Part shown: positions 11,351 to 20,542 of the stretch, piece by piece
How positions within the stretch are numbered: the stretch's first letter is position 1
Layout: every line of letters begins with the position of its first letter
Assembly: GCA_028282785.1 (NCBI GenBank)
Contig: JANQHE010000034.1
Span: 62,001 to 126,000 of the forward strand
Length of the DNA stretch: 64,000 nt
Direction: 5' to 3'
Origin: Bacteroidales bacterium
GTDB lineage: Bacteria > Bacteroidota > Bacteroidia > Bacteroidales > UBA12077
The notes under the pieces: model-generated
The model's database searches: none
What the model saw: the letters and a program-made list of their open reading frames with translations, nothing else
What the model was told of the DNA's origin: nothing
Made by a program: the position numbers and the translations under genes

Positions 11351-14300
11351 TTATTGTTTAATAAACTTCCGAGTTATAATCTGATCACCTTGCACTAATT
11401 TTAGAATATATGTGCCGGAGGAAATATCTGTAACATCTATTTTATTCTCAGGAGATTCGATAACTTTTATTAATTGGCCATGTAAACTGTAAATACTGAT
11501 ATGCGACAATTTATCGTTTGAATTAATAAAAATTACATCCCTACATGGATTAGGATAAAAGCTAATATTTTCTTTTCCGGGCATGTTTATTCCTGTGCTA
11601 ATATCTAAACTAACATCGTAACTATAGGTAATATCAAGATTATTACTGATTGCTTTCAAATCAATAGTTATCGTTTCATTACTTGCCTTTAGAGCTTGTA
11701 ATAACAGTATGTTATTATTCAAATTACATTGTAATAATCCTTCATTAGAATTACCTGTGATTTGAATTTCAATATCAGCATCATTATTATCAATATCACT
11801 AAAAACATTGCTTAAATCTACCTGTATTTCATCCAAAGAGTTAATAGTTAGATTATCCAGCTCATTTGCAATATATGGAGCATCATCAATAGGATTAACA
11901 CTTACAGGTAATATTAATGTACATGTTTTACCGTTCGATAGTGCTTCAATAGTAATATCAGAAGTTCCATACTGATTTTCTTCAAGATGAATGGAAAGAA
12001 TATTATTGTTTAGCTCAGCACCTAAGACTGTATTATCTGAAATGTTTTTGACTGATAGGCTTATTAAATTATCGTTGTTATCCACATCAGTAAATACACC
12101 GGTAAGGTCAATGCTAATCGGATCAGCATCTTCATCCATAACTGGATTTGATGGAGTATTAGCAATAACAGGTGCGTCGTCTAAAGGATTGATGATAACT
12201 GTTAAGTCTAATTCGCAAGTTTTATTATTCGATAAAGCCTCAATTGTTATAACCGCAGTTCCATTTTGATCCTTAGCAGGATTTATTGTCAGGGTTTTTC
12301 CTTCAAATCCAGCATTTAGTAGAGTTTGCTCTGAAATATTCTTAACAGTCAGGGTAATTTCACTGTCATTGTTATCAATATCGGTAAATACACTGGTAAA
12401 GTTGATATTGACAGGACTAGCATCTTCATCTATTACAGTATTTGCCGGTGTATTTGCAACTACAGGTGGATTGTCAAACGCATTGATCTTTACTTGTATT
12501 GTTAACTCACATGTTTTTCCGTTCGATAGTGCTTCAATGATAAGTTGACAGTCTTCTTCGTTACTATTTAAAGGTTTAATTGTAAGAATGTTATCATTTA
12601 TTTCTGCACTAATCTTATTTATATCAGAATTACTCTTGATAGATATTGCAATATCATTGTCATCGTTATCACAATCGCTAAATACATCCGATAAATCAAT
12701 GTTTGCAGCATCACCATCTTCTTCCAATACAGGATTTGCCGGAGTATTTCTTACATAAGGAGCAGCATCTTGTTCGATAGCATTAAAGTTATCGATACAG
12801 AAATATGCAGGAATAGTCAATCCAATTTCATTATTTCGCGATCCGGACACGGTAAAGTAGATTTTCTGTACTTCACCCAATGAAGAAAGATCAACCCATT
12901 TCCAGTAATTCAGAATATAATGATCGTCGGGATTATCAGAACGATAATCAGCCAGGTAAACATCTATGCTTGAAGTGATATTACCATTTTTATCTCTTCC
13001 CGAGAATGTTACTTTATACCAGTCACCTTGTTCAAATGGACCGCCAATAAAACTATCACCATTTTTTAATGATGAAACCAAATAAGCCGTATTGGTGATA
13101 AATGTACCTTTTAATAATTCTCCGTTAGAAGTATTGGTAAGGTTAATTTCAGGAACAAAACCATAAGCGTATGCTACTCCATAATTTTCAGAGTTCATAG
13201 CACCTGATCCGGCAGCTGATCGGAACTGTTGTTCTAAATAGTAATCAGGATCAAAATCTGTACTTGTTTCATTTGAATATGCAAATCCCATCCAGGTCAT
13301 ATACGATTCGTTGTAATAGTTATTAAAACTAAAAGAACCACTGTAGAAAATACTATTTTCTTCCTCAGGATTACCCATCCAGTAAGATTCAGGACTTAAA
13401 GACAATTCTTCGAATGTTGCAGTAGTTGCTTCGTTGCTTAACACATTTACAATAAGATTTGTGTTTGTTGTTGATCCAAAAGCATCGGTAACTTTAACTT
13501 TATATTCAGTTGTATGAGAAGGTGTAGCTTCCGGATTATAAACTGCAGCATCACTAAGATTCTCAGCTGGAGTCCATTCGTAATTGTATGGTTTAACACC
13601 ACCCGAAACAATTGCCTCTAGAGCTGCTTCTTCACCTGCATTAATTGTAATATCACTAATAGGATCAATACTTAATTCCAAAGGTAATGAACTAAAATCA
13701 TCAATATATAGTATTTCAGATCCGGCAGTGATTTCTATTCCTACTATTTGCCCTAATGATCTTAAACTTACGTAATCCCATTCAGCATAAGCATTAAGAT
13801 TAATTGCTTCCGTATAGGAAGCATCAGTTTTAATACCTTTTAATTGTGTTGCTGAAGCAGATTTTATGAAGAAGCCATCTAATATAAGGCCATCATCGGT
13901 ATTGGTTAATGAAATAGTTGCCGATTGTGTAGCTTCAACCTGAATATGTTTAAAAGAATATTCTGTAGCTCCTTCACCTTCAATAACATTAACACCAGAA
14001 AAGTAAGCTGTTCCGTCTTCAAAATTATCACTGGTTGTGGCAATTAACTCGAAAGTTGAAGGCTCGGTTGGTTTATAACCGGTCTGGAAACTAACTTTTG
14101 CTACAGACTCGGCAATATGATCCAGGTTATCTTTCACAACCACATATACATCATATTCAGTGTGCGAATCTAATCCTGTAATCATACTTGAAGCTGCTTT
14201 GTTTTTGTAGAATTCAAATTTCCCTTTTAAATGATCATCAATAGGATTATCTGTAGCATCGGTACCATTTATTACCTGGTCAACACTTGGAGCAGTTTCA

Positions 14301-17300
14301 TCTTTAGCCAGGATAACAAAATAAGCCATACCGTTGTTATCGGTTTTTACATTTAAGAAAGCATTCTGATGATCAATATTTGATATAAATGGATAACCAT
14401 CGGCAAATACAGGAGCGTTTGTGCTTGGTTCGGAAAATTCATCGGCTCCCAATGTAGGAGTTATTTCCGAACGGATTTCATTATCCATATCAACCAAAAC
14501 AGATGCAATCTTTATACCGCAATTCAGGTTACCGGCAGATTGCAGGTGTAAATCATTATCTGAATAAAAAGCAGGATCTTCAGAGACGGAATGATCAGCT
14601 CCGGTTAATGTTTTCCAACTGTTTAAATCGCTAACCATGTCACTTCCGTTTTTACATAAATTAGTACCTGCGGTAAACAGGTTATTGTAATCGAAAGTAA
14701 TTTCATTATAGAAGGTGGCATTATTCAGCGAAACAGCATATTGTTCTGTTTTATTTACAAACATGTTATTTTTAATGATCATGTTAGCAGGCATATCGCT
14801 GGTTCCGCCTGAGAATCTTAGTGCAGCATTGTTGGTTGAGCTACCTGTAATAAGAACCGTATTGTAATAAACTTCTGTATTTGATGATCCATCATCGAAT
14901 TCGAAACCATATGATTCATTTCCTGCATTTTGAAGGTTAACTACATTGTTGTAAATCATAGCATGATTGTCTTCGTCTCCCTGGATATATCTAAACTGGA
15001 ATCCAACAACTTCTTTGTTTACCGATGAACGAATGGTATTATTCGAAAATACAGAATTTCCAATCGTACGATATCCAACAACTGCGATCATTTCTGAAAT
15101 ACCGTCATTATCAACCAGGATTAAGTTATTCTCAAATCGGATATCCTTTTGATTATCCAACCATGCAACTTTTCTACCCTGGTTTCTAAAAGTATTATTT
15201 GTTATAATATGTCCTTTTTCTTTTGGTAAAACAACATATCCGGTTCCACATAATGATAATGCCGTGGCTGAACCATTAAATTCACAATTGTTAATCGTAA
15301 GGCGATCGTTGTTCTCGTTAGCTATATTTTCAGCATCGGTATCAATAGCTGAAATATCGCTATAACCAGTGCAGAAAGGAGCATCGAAATAACATGATTC
15401 GAAAGTAATATCTCTACTCTGGTTACGTATCAGGATAATACCATCGTAAGATGTTTTGCTGGTTTTGAAAGTTATATTCTCGAATGTAACAAAATCAGCT
15501 CCCTGTAGCTCAAATATACCGATATCATCAGAGCTTGTGATACTTAGATTGTAAACAAACTTTACATTTTCCTTAACTCCGTTTTTGGCTCTGAATATAA
15601 TGGTGTTTTCAGATGATGTACCCTGTATTTGAGGTAGCTGAACTCTTTCAACATAAATACCATCTTCAACTAAGAAAACTACATCATCTTCTATTCCAGA
15701 ATGGATTAAACTACTGACAGCTTCTTCGAATGAAATAAAATCTCCATTTCCGGATTGGTCAATAATAAATTCTCCTTGCATACCTGCAATTACTTTTCTG
15801 CTGCCTGCAGGATTTCCGTTGTCAGGATTATGTTGCTCATCATTAATTGTAAAGTTTATCAGCGTGGCATCCACAAAGTTTGCTATTTTGGCATTTTCAG
15901 ATATATCGTAAACTAACCAAAAGTAGAATCCAGCTTCATTTGTAATTGAAACATCGCAATTAAATATTAAGTTCCCATCTGTGTCAGGTGTTGTTTCTCC
16001 TAAAAGTTCACTGCTTTCAATATTAAGTATATTGGTTTCCTCGGAATAATATAGTTTTGCATTAAAAATATCACTATCAGCAGAACTTAAGCCCGTATTA
16101 AACTGAAAGTTTGTAATATTTGCAGGCGTTGTTTCTCCTCCAAAGTTTAGTTTTACCTGAAGGATTTCAGCATTCTTTTCATTTTTAATTACCGGATCCG
16201 TATTGGCTTGATTAACTACAACATCTTTATAGAAAATGGGTTGTGGTATAAAGCTTTGGACAGTGGCTTCCCATCCATCTTTAGGTGTTGACCATGAGTA
16301 ACTTTTAAATTCCACCGTTAGTTCGCCATTGTCTGCAGTAGATTTAAATACATATGGTTCATCAGAACTTGTTATATTCTCATCACCATCCATTTCACCA
16401 ATAAGATTTTCATCTTCAGTTCCGTTACCGTTATAAACTAAAATTTCATCCATGCTGTAGAATTGAAGGCTATTGATTGTTAAACGGGCTTTTTGAGTAT
16501 TATCTTCAGGGATGAAAGTTACCGTTCCGGTAAAATCTTTGGAATATTTATTGGCCTGTCCGCCATCATCGAAAAACTGTAACGGGGTTTCGTTAACATA
16601 TACCGTATTTATTCCGGCTCCAAGGTTGTAAATGTTCTTAATGATACTGCTTTCTGCAGGTGCACCATTATCAATGGTATACTCGGAATCCATTAATTGA
16701 ACTTTTTTAAGTTCGGCATCAACGGTATTGTCTATAGTAGCTCCTGATGCGATATCATATACCAACCAGAAGTAATTGTTACCTTCTTCAAGAGAATTAG
16801 TACTTGTAAAGGTAAAATCATTTTCAGGAGCAGAAACTTCTGTACCAACAGGAGTTGTTGTTGAAAAAGCATTATCTTTTCCTGTGAAATATAATCGGGC
16901 AGCACTTAAATCAGTAGGCTGGGTTGTTCCATTCGTATTAAAAGTAAATATGGTATTGTTAACAGGATTTAATGTTCCGGAGGTTTTCAGATTAATAGAC
17001 AGTATTTGCTGATCGATAGATCCGGGTTTTACAAAGCCAGATTGCTGAGTTACCTCTGCTGATTTGAACTCCATATCTTTAGGCACTTCGCTCCATAATG
17101 TTGCTTCCCAGCCGGTTTTAGTATATGTGGAAGTATAGGTATTACCAGCAAATTGAATGGTAAGTGTTCCGTTATCAGCAGTTGAAGTTACAATATAACC
17201 AGGCCCATCGGAGCAGTTTGTTTCATCAGCTTCCCATAATAAATCGGCAGATGCAGTACTGTTTCCGTTAAATATTTTGAATACTGCTTTTGTACCATAA

Positions 17301-19342
17301 GTAGAGCTTGAATAGTAAATATCGAAAGAAGAAAAATCAACTTTCATTTTTTCGTTGCTATTTGATGGAATAAATGTAACGGTTGACATAGCATCGGGAC
17401 TGTATTTTCCTCCTGGTCCTTCGTTATCATCTGTAAATGGAATTTCCTGGTAAATAGTTTTTGTAAGAGTGCCTGATGTTGGCATTCTAAAGGTATTGTC
17501 TATGGTTCTATTTCCTTCAGGAGATGTTGTTGTGGGAACCTGGCTTGTTCCGCCAACATACACAGAAGTACAAGAAGCGTCTACAACATTATAGTGATTT
17601 GCCAGATTGGCCATATCATACACTAACCAAAAGTAGTTTTTACCTACACTTAGCTCTTGGTTTGAGCTTATCGTAAATTCTCCATTTGGTAAATTTTGCT
17701 CGCCAACTAAATTTGAGGAGCTAAAAACATTTTTATTTGCAGTATAATATAATTTAGCTTTTGCAATATCTCCAGCATCGGAAGAACCGGAAGTGTTGAA
17801 AATAAAATTTCCTGTAGATATAGGATTAAGTGTATTTTCGGTTTCTATCTCAATTTTTAGGATTTGTGCATCTGTTTCAGATGCAGAAACAACATTAGTG
17901 ATTCCCTGTAATACATTTGAAGCAACATAACTCATGTTAGAAGGGGTAAATTCAGAAACCAGAGCCTGCCATCCTTCTTTTGGCGCTCCTGTGTTTACTT
18001 TAAAATAAATGGTAATGGCACCGCTCGCATCCATTGAATAAATACTTGGTGGCATTTCCGAATAGGTGTCAATTAAATTAGCTTCATCAGTGGTTGGTCC
18101 ATGGTAGATCTTAAAGATATCGTTATTACCGGTACTTGAAGTATTAAATATTTCGAAATTGTTCCATTCAATTTTTATAGATTTACTACTGGTGTTCGGA
18201 ATAAATGTTATGGTGCCTTCAAATCCTTCAGAATACTTTTCCAATTCACCACCATCATCGTAAAAAACAAGATTTTCGTTAACAGCAACAGTATTTGTTC
18301 CCGATGACATATTCAAAATTTTCTTAAGTTGCCTGTTAGCATTAGGATTTGGTGAGGAAACTGCATAATTATCTGTTCCTATAGTAATTTGTGAACAGCT
18401 AGCATCCACTAAATTATCTAATAAGGCACCAGCACTAATATCAAATGCAAGCCAAAAATAATTGTTTCCTTCTGCCAGTTCGGTGTTTCCATTTAAGGTT
18501 ATAGCATTTTGAATAATGCTGGTTTCTCCTAGTGGCGTTGAAGTTGTAAATAAGTTTGAATTTCCTGTATAAAACAGTTGAGCCCTGGTAATATCGTTTA
18601 AATCTGTTGTGCCATCTAAACTAAAATTAAAATCATTGATGGTTAATTTATTCAGCGCACCTTGAGTTTTTATATTAATACCAACAATATCGTTGTTTGT
18701 GCTACCTATAGAAATAACATTTGTATTGTTTTGAAATGATTCGGCAGAAACAAATTGCATAGGTGCTGGTTCATAAACCTGAACATGATCAATGAATAGA
18801 TTTTTACTGCCATAATCGCTAATAACTTCAAAAGAAAGTATTGTTTCATCGGTAGCTCCTGTTAGTTCTAAGTCAATTTCAATCCAATCATTAGCAAATC
18901 CATCAGCAGCATGATTATATATTTCACTATAATTGGCTCCATTATCCGTTGACATTTTTATTACGAAAACAGGATCTTGACTGTAACCATCGGTACACTG
19001 CCATGAAAGCTTAAGTTTAGGGTTTGATAAACTTCCCAATTGTAAAACGGGTGTTTTAAGTTTAGCCACCATATTTTTGGAAATGTTGTAAACATCAGCC
19101 ATAGCTGCATATGTACCATCTGGTACATTTCCCGGGCCATAAGTGGACCCATCATTTTGCTCCCAGCCATCACCGCTGGCATCTTCTGTTTCGGCTGTCC
19201 AACCTTCCGGAGGGAAGGTGGTTCCTTCAAAACTTTCTACCCATGGAAAGGCAGAGATTGCTTTCGAGGGTTTTTTTCCATTCCCGGCATATAACCATAC
19301 CGAGAATAAGCTCAATAAAATGAGTGTAATTGTTTTTTTCAT
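11351..19342 (-). CDS. Giant T9SS-secreted modular surface protein (2663 aa)
   Basis: Visible order: signal peptide (1-20); adhesin/choice-of-anchor-J-like domain (33-192); alternating modules 193-1180, four copies of a BNR_assoc_N-like unit (LxxxNYFWLVYDI) and three CUB-like units (FYDDGG...YS..F.GT.TFIP, KEGWQA); right-handed beta-helix (1188-1640); Fn3-like (1643-1755); two DUF4465-like domains (1757-1892, 1975-2190) around a PKD/SprB-like unit; four tandem Ig/cadherin-like repeats (2195-2582) with DLTGVFTDVDNND; T9SS type A sorting domain (2590-2663, FYPNPCRDVIF...GTYILKL). It should be exported by T9SS and anchored outside. As last gene of the cobalamin-riboswitch cluster, 42 bases after the BtuG-like gene, a role in surface corrinoid capture is possible but not shown. 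Domain limits are approximate. Confidence 0.85.
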   Translation of the reverse strand: MKKTITLILLSLFSVWLYAGNGKKPSKAISAFPWVESFEGTTFPPEGWTAETEDASGDGWEQNDGSTYGPGNVPDGTYAAMADVYNISKNMVAKLKTPVLQLGSLSNPKLKLSWQCTDGYSQDPVFVIKMSTDNGANYSEIYNHAADGFANDWIEIDLELTGATDETILSFEVISDYGSKNLFIDHVQVYEPAPMQFVSAESFQNNTNVISIGSTNNDIVGINIKTQGALNKLTINDFNFSLDGTTDLNDITRAQLFYTGNSNLFTTSTPLGETSIIQNAITLNGNTELAEGNNYFWLAFDISAGALLDNLVDASCSQITIGTDNYAVSSPNPNANRQLKKILNMSSGTNTVAVNENLVFYDDGGELEKYSEGFEGTITFIPNTSSKSIKIEWNNFEIFNTSSTGNNDIFKIYHGPTTDEANLIDTYSEMPPSIYSMDASGAITIYFKVNTGAPKEGWQALVSEFTPSNMSYVASNVLQGITNVVSASETDAQILKIEIETENTLNPISTGNFIFNTSGSSDAGDIAKAKLYYTANKNVFSSSNLVGEQNLPNGEFTISSNQELSVGKNYFWLVYDMANLANHYNVVDASCTSVYVGGTSQVPTTTSPEGNRTIDNTFRMPTSGTLTKTIYQEIPFTDDNEGPGGKYSPDAMSTVTFIPSNSNEKMKVDFSSFDIYYSSSTYGTKAVFKIFNGNSTASADLLWEADETNCSDGPGYIVTSTADNGTLTIQFAGNTYTSTYTKTGWEATLWSEVPKDMEFKSAEVTQQSGFVKPGSIDQQILSINLKTSGTLNPVNNTIFTFNTNGTTQPTDLSAARLYFTGKDNAFSTTTPVGTEVSAPENDFTFTSTNSLEEGNNYFWLVYDIASGATIDNTVDAELKKVQLMDSEYTIDNGAPAESSIIKNIYNLGAGINTVYVNETPLQFFDDGGQANKYSKDFTGTVTFIPEDNTQKARLTINSLQFYSMDEILVYNGNGTEDENLIGEMDGDENITSSDEPYVFKSTADNGELTVEFKSYSWSTPKDGWEATVQSFIPQPIFYKDVVVNQANTDPVIKNEKNAEILQVKLNFGGETTPANITNFQFNTGLSSADSDIFNAKLYYSEETNILNIESSELLGETTPDTDGNLIFNCDVSITNEAGFYFWLVYDISENAKIANFVDATLINFTINDEQHNPDNGNPAGSRKVIAGMQGEFIIDQSGNGDFISFEEAVSSLIHSGIEDDVVFLVEDGIYVERVQLPQIQGTSSENTIIFRAKNGVKENVKFVYNLSITSSDDIGIFELQGADFVTFENITFKTSKTSYDGIILIRNQSRDITFESCYFDAPFCTGYSDISAIDTDAENIANENNDRLTINNCEFNGSATALSLCGTGYVVLPKEKGHIITNNTFRNQGRKVAWLDNQKDIRFENNLILVDNDGISEMIAVVGYRTIGNSVFSNNTIRSSVNKEVVGFQFRYIQGDEDNHAMIYNNVVNLQNAGNESYGFEFDDGSSNTEVYYNTVLITGSSTNNAALRFSGGTSDMPANMIIKNNMFVNKTEQYAVSLNNATFYNEITFDYNNLFTAGTNLCKNGSDMVSDLNSWKTLTGADHSVSEDPAFYSDNDLHLQSAGNLNCGIKIASVLVDMDNEIRSEITPTLGADEFSEPSTNAPVFADGYPFISNIDHQNAFLNVKTDNNGMAYFVILAKDETAPSVDQVINGTDATDNPIDDHLKGKFEFYKNKAASSMITGLDSHTEYDVYVVVKDNLDHIAESVAKVSFQTGYKPTEPSTFELIATTSDNFEDGTAYFSGVNVIEGEGATEYSFKHIQVEATQSATISLTNTDDGLILDGFFIKSASATQLKGIKTDASYTEAINLNAYAEWDYVSLRSLGQIVGIEITAGSEILYIDDFSSLPLELSIDPISDITINAGEEAALEAIVSGGVKPYNYEWTPAENLSDAAVYNPEATPSHTTEYKVKVTDAFGSTTNTNLIVNVLSNEATTATFEELSLSPESYWMGNPEEENSIFYSGSFSFNNYYNESYMTWMGFAYSNETSTDFDPDYYLEQQFRSAAGSGAMNSENYGVAYAYGFVPEINLTNTSNGELLKGTFITNTAYLVSSLKNGDSFIGGPFEQGDWYKVTFSGRDKNGNITSSIDVYLADYRSDNPDDHYILNYWKWVDLSSLGEVQKIYFTVSGSRNNEIGLTIPAYFCIDNFNAIEQDAAPYVRNTPANPVLEEDGDAANIDLSDVFSDCDNDDNDIAISIKSNSDINKISAEINDNILTIKPLNSNEEDCQLIIEALSNGKTCELTIQVKINAFDNPPVVANTPANTVIDEDASPVNINFTSVFTDIDNNDSEITLTVKNISEQTLLNAGFEGKTLTINPAKDQNGTAVITIEALSNNKTCELDLTVIINPLDDAPVIANTPSNPVMDEDADPISIDLTGVFTDVDNNDNLISLSVKNISDNTVLGAELNNNILSIHLEENQYGTSDITIEALSNGKTCTLILPVSVNPIDDAPYIANELDNLTINSLDEIQVDLSNVFSDIDNNDADIEIQITGNSNEGLLQCNLNNNILLLQALKASNETITIDLKAISNNLDITYSYDVSLDISTGINMPGKENISFYPNPCRDVIFINSNDKLSHISIYSLHGQLIKVIESPENKIDVTDISSGTYILKLVQGDQIITRKFIKQ
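11597..12760 (-). repeat. Four tandem Ig/cadherin-like repeats in the 2663-aa protein
   Basis: Four units of about 97 residues each contain the pattern PV.DEDA..I.IDLT.VFTD.DNND, then ITIEALSN.KTCEL. Similarity is also visible in the DNA (about 12120-12480). Related units occur in the 1704-aa protein of the same cluster, so the two genes share a stalk-like repeat. Confidence 0.85.
15803..18766 (-). repeat. Alternating sialidase-N-like and CUB-like modules
   Basis: Residues 193-1180 consist of four copies of a unit of about 145 residues with the core A.LYYT...N.F......G......N.YFWLVYDI....VDA, separated by three CUB-like units with F.DDGG..KYS..F.GTVTFIP and T.KDGWEA. This internal amplification explains much of the protein's length. 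Confidence 0.75.
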
Positions 19343-19384
19343 TGTTTAATTAAATTTAATTTTTGAATAGGTTATTTGATATAA

Positions 19385-20512
19385 TTATTTTTGATTGCTT
19401 GGTTTAAAGCAAAATGCTCCAGGAATGATACCTACCTTAAAGGTATCTACCGGTTCACCTTGAGGTGAGTATCGGTACGTTACACCTTGTTGAACATAAT
19501 CTATGGCATCGGCGACATAAATTTCAGAACTTACCGGATCAACAGTTAATCCATAATACCCACCGGAATAGTTTCCTTCGTAATGACTTTCAATAAAAGG
19601 CTCATCGGGAAAAATGGAAGCAGTAACCGGTAAACGGAATATATGACGGTTAATAAAGTAAAGTGTATCCTTGGTACCATTTAAGCATACTTCAGAAGGC
19701 CAATCGCCCAATTCAAACCTAAAAATTTTCTCTACTTTACGTGTTTCTGCATCAATGCAAATTAGCCCGGGAGCTTCGTGTCCGTAGGGACTACCGTAAT
19801 ACCCTCCATCGGTTACGGTCCATATTTTATTGTATTTATCAAGAACAAGCGAAGTGGGTTGTTTAAGGACTTTAATAGAATTAACGACCCGGTCAGTTTC
19901 GCTATCAATAACTAAAATCTGATTATCGTACGACCAACAGTTTGTAAATACATATTTACCGTATTGTACCATTTGCTCGGTAGGATGCTGATAAAATTCA
20001 GAGGAATGATTATCCACATTTATAGAACCTGTAATTTGGAATGTTTTAGGATTTACAATGGCAATGGACTTTGCATAAAGATCAGTTATGTAAGCTTTAT
20101 GATCATTTATAAAATGAATATACCGGGGAGAGGTTAATCCGGTAATTTTACCTACATAATCAAAAGTGTGAATATTAATTACGTATACTTTTCCTGAATT
20201 ATTAACTACTATATAACCTAAAGAGTCGCGAATAGCCATAGATTGAGCTACATCTCCCAATGGAACAGCATTTGTTCTGTAAAATACATTGTTCAGGTTT
20301 TTCATCGAATCAATCATGTAATAGGAGAGAGAAGCATTATCGTACATGAAATTACCTTCGTTGGTAATAAAAACACCCCGTTGATTTCTGATATAATTGG
20401 TAAGCGATGTATCTTGCTTCACTTCAAGTTTATTAAACTCGGTAAGTTCATCATCGTCCATACACGAATAAATTAGTGTGCTTATGATGAATATGAAAAG
20501 GTATTTTTTCAT
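19385..20512 (-). CDS. btuG: BtuG-like surface beta-propeller lipoprotein (DUF5074/YncE type)
   Basis: The 375-residue product has a lipoprotein signal (STLIYSC) followed by MDDDE, an acidic stretch like the Bacteroidota lipoprotein export signal for surface exposure. The rest is a seven-bladed-type beta-propeller with repeats such as [34 protein letters not shown] and [16 protein letters not shown], starting [20 protein letters not shown], the style of BtuG of Bacteroides, which binds cobalamin tightly and caps BtuB. It lies 30 bases after a BtuB-like receptor gene in a cobalamin-riboswitch cluster, which supports the call. Binding itself is not demonstrated; other DUF5074 proteins bind other ligands. 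Confidence 0.8.
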   Translation of the reverse strand: MKKYLFIFIISTLIYSCMDDDELTEFNKLEVKQDTSLTNYIRNQRGVFITNEGNFMYDNASLSYYMIDSMKNLNNVFYRTNAVPLGDVAQSMAIRDSLGYIVVNNSGKVYVINIHTFDYVGKITGLTSPRYIHFINDHKAYITDLYAKSIAIVNPKTFQITGSINVDNHSSEFYQHPTEQMVQYGKYVFTNCWSYDNQILVIDSETDRVVNSIKVLKQPTSLVLDKYNKIWTVTDGGYYGSPYGHEAPGLICIDAETRKVEKIFRFELGDWPSEVCLNGTKDTLYFINRHIFRLPVTASIFPDEPFIESHYEGNYSGGYYGLTVDPVSSEIYVADAIDYVQQGVTYRYSPQGEPVDTFKVGIIPGAFCFKPSNQK

Positions 20513-20542
20513 TGTCTTATGGTTTTAATCGTTACCTAAATG

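Noticed and set aside
11216-11398. Plus-strand frame of 60 codons after gyrB
   Set aside because: It covers the two terminator hairpins and the end of the opposite gene, and has no ribosome binding site or family features.
18961-19349. Several overlapping frames opposite and out of phase with the start of the 2663-aa gene
   Set aside because: Shadows of a strongly supported gene with a clear signal peptide.
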